DNA of 64,000 nucleotides from Phyto melanocephala (lineage: Eukaryota > Arthropoda > Insecta > Diptera > Rhinophoridae): assembly GCA_941918925.1 (NCBI GenBank), contig OW799233.1, positions 118,433,833 through 118,497,832 on the forward strand. Reading direction: 5' to 3'. Below the pieces are notes generated by a model. That model saw only the letters and a program-made list of their open reading frames with translations, made no database searches and was not told the origin of the DNA. Both the position numbers and the translations under genes were made by a program. Each line of letters starts with the position of its first letter. Position 1 is the stretch's first letter. Below, in pieces: positions 59,166 to 64,000 of this stretch.

Positions 59166-60900
59166 CATTTTTTTAATTTAAAAAAAAATTTAGGCCTTAT
59201 ATCATAAAATTACTAAAAATAAAGATATATAAATAACAACTTTTTTAACATCTTATTTAAATAGGAAATATTTAGCAACAGTTTTTTCAGTCTGCAACCA
59301 GCTCTAAATTCAAATCTTATTCTTCTCAAAATAAAACTCTTAATGTGTTAATGATCCTTTTTATCTTTTCTGTTTCATGTAAATCTGAATAGTAGTTTAA
59401 ACGTTTAACATTTGTTTTAATTTTATTTATAATCAGCACTAAGTATTGCGGTAAATTACACAAAGTACTGTTATGTGTTTATTTGAACAAAAAGACTTGT
59501 ATTTTATATATGAGTAAAAAAAACAATAAATTGTTGTTGTATTATAAATGCTAAAATAGTCTAGCTAAAATTTTTCTCAGAGGTAGACTTAGATCTTTAG
59601 GTATACTGAGCTTTCCTGTGGGATAGATTTGGCAATTCTTTAGCAAAAGAGTTTGTTTGTCAGTGCCAATTAAGTTATGATTTTATTTATTAAATAAAAT
59701 TAATTAAAATTTTTTTAAATAAGTCGGATTGGTAAGATTCCTAAAAAGTATTACAATTAATTTTGGCAAGAGAAAAAAAAAATTTTTTTAACCGATTTAT
59801 TGTTTTTTTTTTTTTTTTTTTGTTCCTAAAATTTCTATAAGGGATCATAACACTAGGAGCCACAAACTTATGATTCCGTTTAGTAAAAAATAAGCAATTT
59901 TTTTTTAAATTTTGATCAATATTTTTCCTTCTTTTTTGTTTTTAGTACAGAGATGCATTTAATGGGCTTAATGATTAAACAGGTAAATAGACAGACAGGT
60001 GACTATAACTAAATCGCCTCAAAACGTCTCTTTATTGTATCTTAAATAACTGTTTTCTCCAGAAAGTAGTGAGAAACGTTGTAATAATATTTTATCATAA
60101 ACAACTAATATGCATTGATATTGCTGTTATATATTTATATATTTTTTTGTCACAATCCCTTTAGTTATTTATCTAATTTGGAAATTTCCACAACTTTGTA
60201 TTAGAAAAATTTAATTACTAATATCTGTTTTATAGAACAACAAAACCTTTAAGGCAAGCCACAAATTGCTTTTATAGTATTTTGTCAAAAAAATGTATAT
60301 ATTGTATGGACTTTGGTTTCTTTGATTTTGTGGTTGGATTAAGAATTAAATAATTTGTGCACAAACAAATTTTCATATAATTTTATTATTAAAACAATTT
60401 CCTATAGGAAGTATACTCATAGGAAGTAAACTTTTAGGGTTAGAATTAATATTTTGAAAATCAAGCTAAGTTTTATTTAAGTTTGTATTTACTTTTAAAT
60501 AGAAATAAACAGTAAATTGTTCATACTTTTAGATTTTTATAAATTTAATTTTACCATATTTAAATATCTAATTTACCTTTATTTTACAAATGGATTTTTT
60601 TTTTGCCATTAAATTTTTCCACGCTTAATTCTGTACTTTGTTAAATTTGTTTTTCATTTAAACCATAAGCTCTTTTTTAAATTTTTTATAATGAGCCTAA
60701 AAGTATTTTACACTTAATTGTTAGAACGATGACTTTGAAAGTATGCAACACTTTTCATTATTTTGTATTTTAATTATTCTCCCTTTTTTTACTTTTTTCA
60801 ATATTTTTTTAACTTTTTCCCTTTAAACCTCTTATTTTTATAACAGAACTTAAGGATACAATTATATCTGTAAAGGTATTCCTTTTGTTTTATAGACACT
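59166..60900. other. AT-rich stretch, nothing recognised
   Basis: A long T run occurs near 59805-59821. No gene or defined repeat was seen. Confidence 0.5.
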
Positions 60901-61700
60901 GTGAAAACTTGTAAACAACACTTTATTTTTTATTTTGTGTAAATTTTTTCTTAACTTATTTATTTTTACTTTTAAACTTTATTCTTTTCTTATAACTTTC
61001 ACTTTTACTTTTTTACAAAATTTCAATACCAAAACACTCTCACACTCATCTGCCACACACATTTGCTTCCTTTTATTCATGACAATTAAACTCGAAGTTT
61101 TACGTATACTTCACGTGTTGTATTTATTATTTGTGTGTGTAAAAACATTTTTAAAGAGAAGTTATTTAAAATCGTTTTTTGTAATGCGAGAAATGTGGCC
61201 GTTAGTCAGCTTTGAAAGCTGGCGAATGTCTGTCTAAGTTCAAAAATTACAATGTTGGGGTATTATCGAGGCGCCACTTGTTCTCGTTATTTCGTTGCTA
61301 AAAGCCTGTCGTTTTTTTTTTTTTTTAAACGGCATTGTGTGCCGAAGTTAAACGACAGATATCTTCTATACTTTTGTATTCTCTCTTCTTTCTCTTTTAG
61401 TTTGTTTGCTGTATGTTTGTGTAATGCAGTAATTTGTTTAGCTAAAAGAGTAACTCAGCAACGGTAAATAAAAACAATTGTTTCTTCAAAGAGTTTTAGG
61501 CACTTTACAGCACCACTGCTTAGTTTTTATTTCTTTTAGTTAGTTTAGTTGTTGTTATCATAATTTAAAGTTTTCGTCGTAAGTGTTTTTACTTTAATGT
61601 CCTGTTTTTGTGTCTGCTGTTGAATGTTTTCCTGAATCTACAGTTAGTTGTTTTTGTTTTATATTTAGTTTTTTTTTTGCGCTTTACGATATATAACGCT
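60901..61700. other. Less AT-rich segment, possible regulatory or 5' exon sequence
   Basis: About 61020-61460 is locally richer in G and C and of higher complexity (for example ACTCTCACACTCATCTGCCA, TCGAGGCGCCACTTGTTCTC). It is not shared with any repeat in the window. Open frames at 60935-61237 (+) and 61252-61467 (+) show no recognisable domain. It could be a promoter or untranslated exon of a host gene, but the sequence does not prove it. Confidence 0.25.
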
Positions 61701-63390
61701 AGATTTTTGAAAAGAGAAAATTGTGAAAGTAGTAATTATTTGCTTGTGTTTAAGGGATTATTACAATTTTTGAAACGGCTTTAGCAAATAATATTAAACA
61801 AATCCTCGATTTAAATATATTTCACACTTTTACTGCCTTCTTCATAAAAATGAATTTGATTTATAAACCTCTTATTAAGCTGCTTTAGTTTTTACGAATT
61901 AGAGACCTTACCCGGTTTTACACGGGTTAAATTTACAAAGGGGATATGTAAAATATATGATTTTCCAAATATATTTTTCAGTGTAAATGTCATTTAAAAT
62001 TTTTTTTATTTAATTTTTTATTCAAGATACCACAAATATTGCCTTAGTAGTTACAATAAAAAAAAGCGTCAGCAAAATCCGTCAAGACATTCTCTTACAT
62101 ACATCTGGAAATTTCTAAGAAATTTCTTTTAACGTAAATTTTTTCTTATATTTTCTGTTAATCAAATTTACAAAAAAAATTTTTGGTATATGATATAGAA
62201 TTATATACTATTGACAATATTACTGTTAAATCGTTTAATTATATAATTCAGGAAAATTTCAATATATTATTTACTATAACAGTTTTTTAATTAATATTCA
62301 TTTGTTAAATATAATTAATTAATAAATAAATTTCCAATAATTTCCTATTTTCGTTTTTTTTTTTATTGATTCGGAATATACGCTATTCCACTAATGGCGA
62401 AAGTGGAATTTGTCAACTATAAAAAAAAAATCAAATTAAGCAGTATGCAGTTAGTAACATTTGTTTTTAATATTAGGAATTTTATGTTTGCTCCTGGTTT
62501 TGTTTACACTTTGCAACTTTCATTACCAAATAAAAGTTGTTTGTTGTGTGGTGTATCTCTGTGTAAACACAAATACATATAAACATACTTACAGACGTAT
62601 AATTCTTATTGTGTGTGGGTCAGATTTTAAAAAATTTTATAAGTTTTTGGCCTGGAATTTACACACTTAATACTTGCTTCACTTAATTTTCTTCTGTTTT
62701 GTTTTGTTTGGGTTTTTCGCACAGATTTTCCTAACGAATTTTCCATACTATTGCTTTTTATATGAATTTTGTATCTTTGTTATTTTCAAATTTTTTTTAT
62801 ATTTGTTGTTGTTTTTATTTTCACTACCAAAAAAAAATTTTTTGACAATATATATTTTGTCATAGCATTTGTGACGCGAAATTATATAAAATATTCGTCT
62901 AGTTCCCCATAATTAATATTTTTTTTTTCTTGTTTTCATTAACAGATGTAGTTTAATATTGCTGTCAGTGCCTAACTACTTGTAAGATATTTTTGTAATC
63001 CAAGGCAAATTTTAAAAAACTGTGATAACACTGTTTTTGATTTCCTTGACTTATAATGTGTTACGAAAGTACTTATTTTCAGACAACACACACAATACAA
63101 TTTCTTATTGCGAAATTTGCTAGAAGTCATTTAAATATAAAACTTTTATAATTCTCATTTAGTTAAACACGCTTGGGGTATAAGTAAAAATGATTTTGAC
63201 AATAGCGGCAAAGCATTTAATTAACAAAGTGATTACTTATAAATTTTCACTGATTTTTAAATTTCAAATTAACGCATTACAAAATAATCAAACTGAATTT
63301 TCGTCCTTAAAAAACCAAACGACCTCCGCATGTCCATAGTATTAATGGGTTATGTAGGTTATTAAAGTCAATTACTTATTTACTGCTATA
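61701..63390. other. AT-rich stretch, nothing recognised
   Basis: Open frames at 62394-62865 (+) are short and low-complexity. No element ends were seen. Confidence 0.5.
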
Positions 63391-63393
63391 AAA

Positions 63394-63520
63394 GCAAGTA
63401 CTTATTTAAGTCGCTATTTATAAGCGAACGTAATAAGTATTTATAAGAGTACCTATTTAGTGAAGATGGTAAGTACTTATTTAAGTCCCTATTTGTAAGC
63501 GAGCGAGGTAAGTACTTGCC
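63394..63520. repeat. 75-bp tandem duplication
   Basis: AAGTACTTATTTAAGTCGCT at 63396 recurs as AAGTACTTATTTAAGTCCCT at 63471, and both are followed by ATTT(A/G)TAAGCGA(A/G)CG. Two diverged units are visible. Confidence 0.8.
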
Positions 63521-64000
63521 CCCAATGACATCGCCGTTTTATAAGATAATGGATTTAGATGCCAAATTACATGTAATGAAGAACTGTTTTTAGTACATGA
63601 GAGTTTTTGCTAGGATGTTAGAATATTTTTCTAGGTCCCTCGAAGATTTTAATATTCAGTTTAAATAAGATAAGGCGGAAACTAGAGAAGCTTTTTACGT
63701 TGTAGTAATAAAAACTTGTTTAACATTGATTGCAAATTATAAATTGTTAAATTAAAGGAGGGCTTACGAAATTCTGTAAAGCCAAAAATAAAAGTGTAAG
63801 GCTTTAGCGACATGAGTATTTGCGATTATATTAATTAAGTTAACGTCATAAAAATCTTATACCAAAAAGTAAAACTAATTGTTTCAAATAAAAAAGACAT
63901 ATGTATACGTATGCCTTGAAAAATAGTTAGTAATTTTGTGAATGTTACAGATATTTGATATTATCTTAAAATTTATTTAGTTAATGTGCTCTTGTTTTAA
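63521..64000. other. AT-rich stretch, nothing recognised
   Basis: No coding, RNA or repeat signature was seen. Confidence 0.5.

Noticed and set aside
60935..61467. Open frames in the less AT-rich segment as host exons
   Set aside because: No domain, no conserved reading frame and no convincing splice-site pair was seen. Kept only as a weak regulatory candidate.
1..64000. CRISPR arrays, operons, ribosome binding sites, tRNA genes
   Set aside because: Base composition and element content are those of a fly nuclear genome. No cloverleaf-like sequence with A and B boxes was recognised, and prokaryotic features do not apply.

Overview
This 64-kb window is eukaryotic, strongly AT-rich and looks like intergenic or intronic DNA from a higher (schizophoran, probably calyptrate) fly. 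The case for a fly rests on the repeats: rosa-type mariners, a pogo/Tigger relative, many short hAT elements, and a repeat family whose copies begin with a CAAGTAAGAG hairpin terminus and end in a GACAGACGGACGGACA / TATACTTTATGGGG / GGGTATAAAA block familiar from dipteran genomes. I found no convincing host protein-coding exon, tRNA or rRNA gene. Every coding-like stretch I can recognise is a damaged transposon gene. Genus is not decidable from the window alone.

Layout. 1.3-4.05, 14.4-15.9 and 19.4-21.4 kb hold three long copies of a Helitron-like family with internal tandem units. Copies one and three carry the same internally deleted mariner, and copy two carries a hAT-type MITE. Related shorter copies lie at 13.0-13.7, 38.6-39.2, 47.4-49.2 kb and in fragments elsewhere. 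8.4-9.7 kb is a mariner inserted into another mariner in opposite orientation. 21.8-25.1 kb is a giant near-perfect palindrome (two 1344-bp arms, 569-bp spacer) built around a truncated DD41D mariner, followed at once by a hAT MITE with a perfect 8-bp target duplication (25.1-25.8 kb). Half of a palindrome arm recurs at 27.4-28.1 kb.

29.25-30.15 kb holds two 388-bp direct repeats, and 57.2-58.0 kb holds two 279-bp direct repeats plus an inverted partial copy. Each of these units contains a recognisable type I hammerhead ribozyme with the CUGAUGA and GAAA cores, paired stems I and II and a tiny palindromic stem III. Decayed relatives with compensatory stem changes lie at 36.5, 37.2 and 46.0 kb, and a half-motif at 18.6 kb. 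The arrangement matches the terminal repeats (pLTRs) of Penelope-like retroelements. No Penelope reverse transcriptase is present, so these are non-autonomous or remnant copies. This is the most interesting content of the window.

32.2-33.7 kb is a hAT element with GC-rich CCGCCG subterminal blocks, a gutted transposase and a perfect 8-bp target duplication. 41.4-42.8 kb is a pogo/Tigger remnant. 47.4-49.2 kb is a nest of two Helitron-like copies and a solo LTR. 51.0-51.7 kb is a hAT-like element nested in a relative. 56.6-57.0 kb is the C-terminal end of a LINE. 58.4-59.2 kb is a GT microsatellite followed by six 121-bp tandem units. The rest is AT-rich sequence in which I see nothing definite. 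The history is one of layered insertion, and the nesting gives relative ages.
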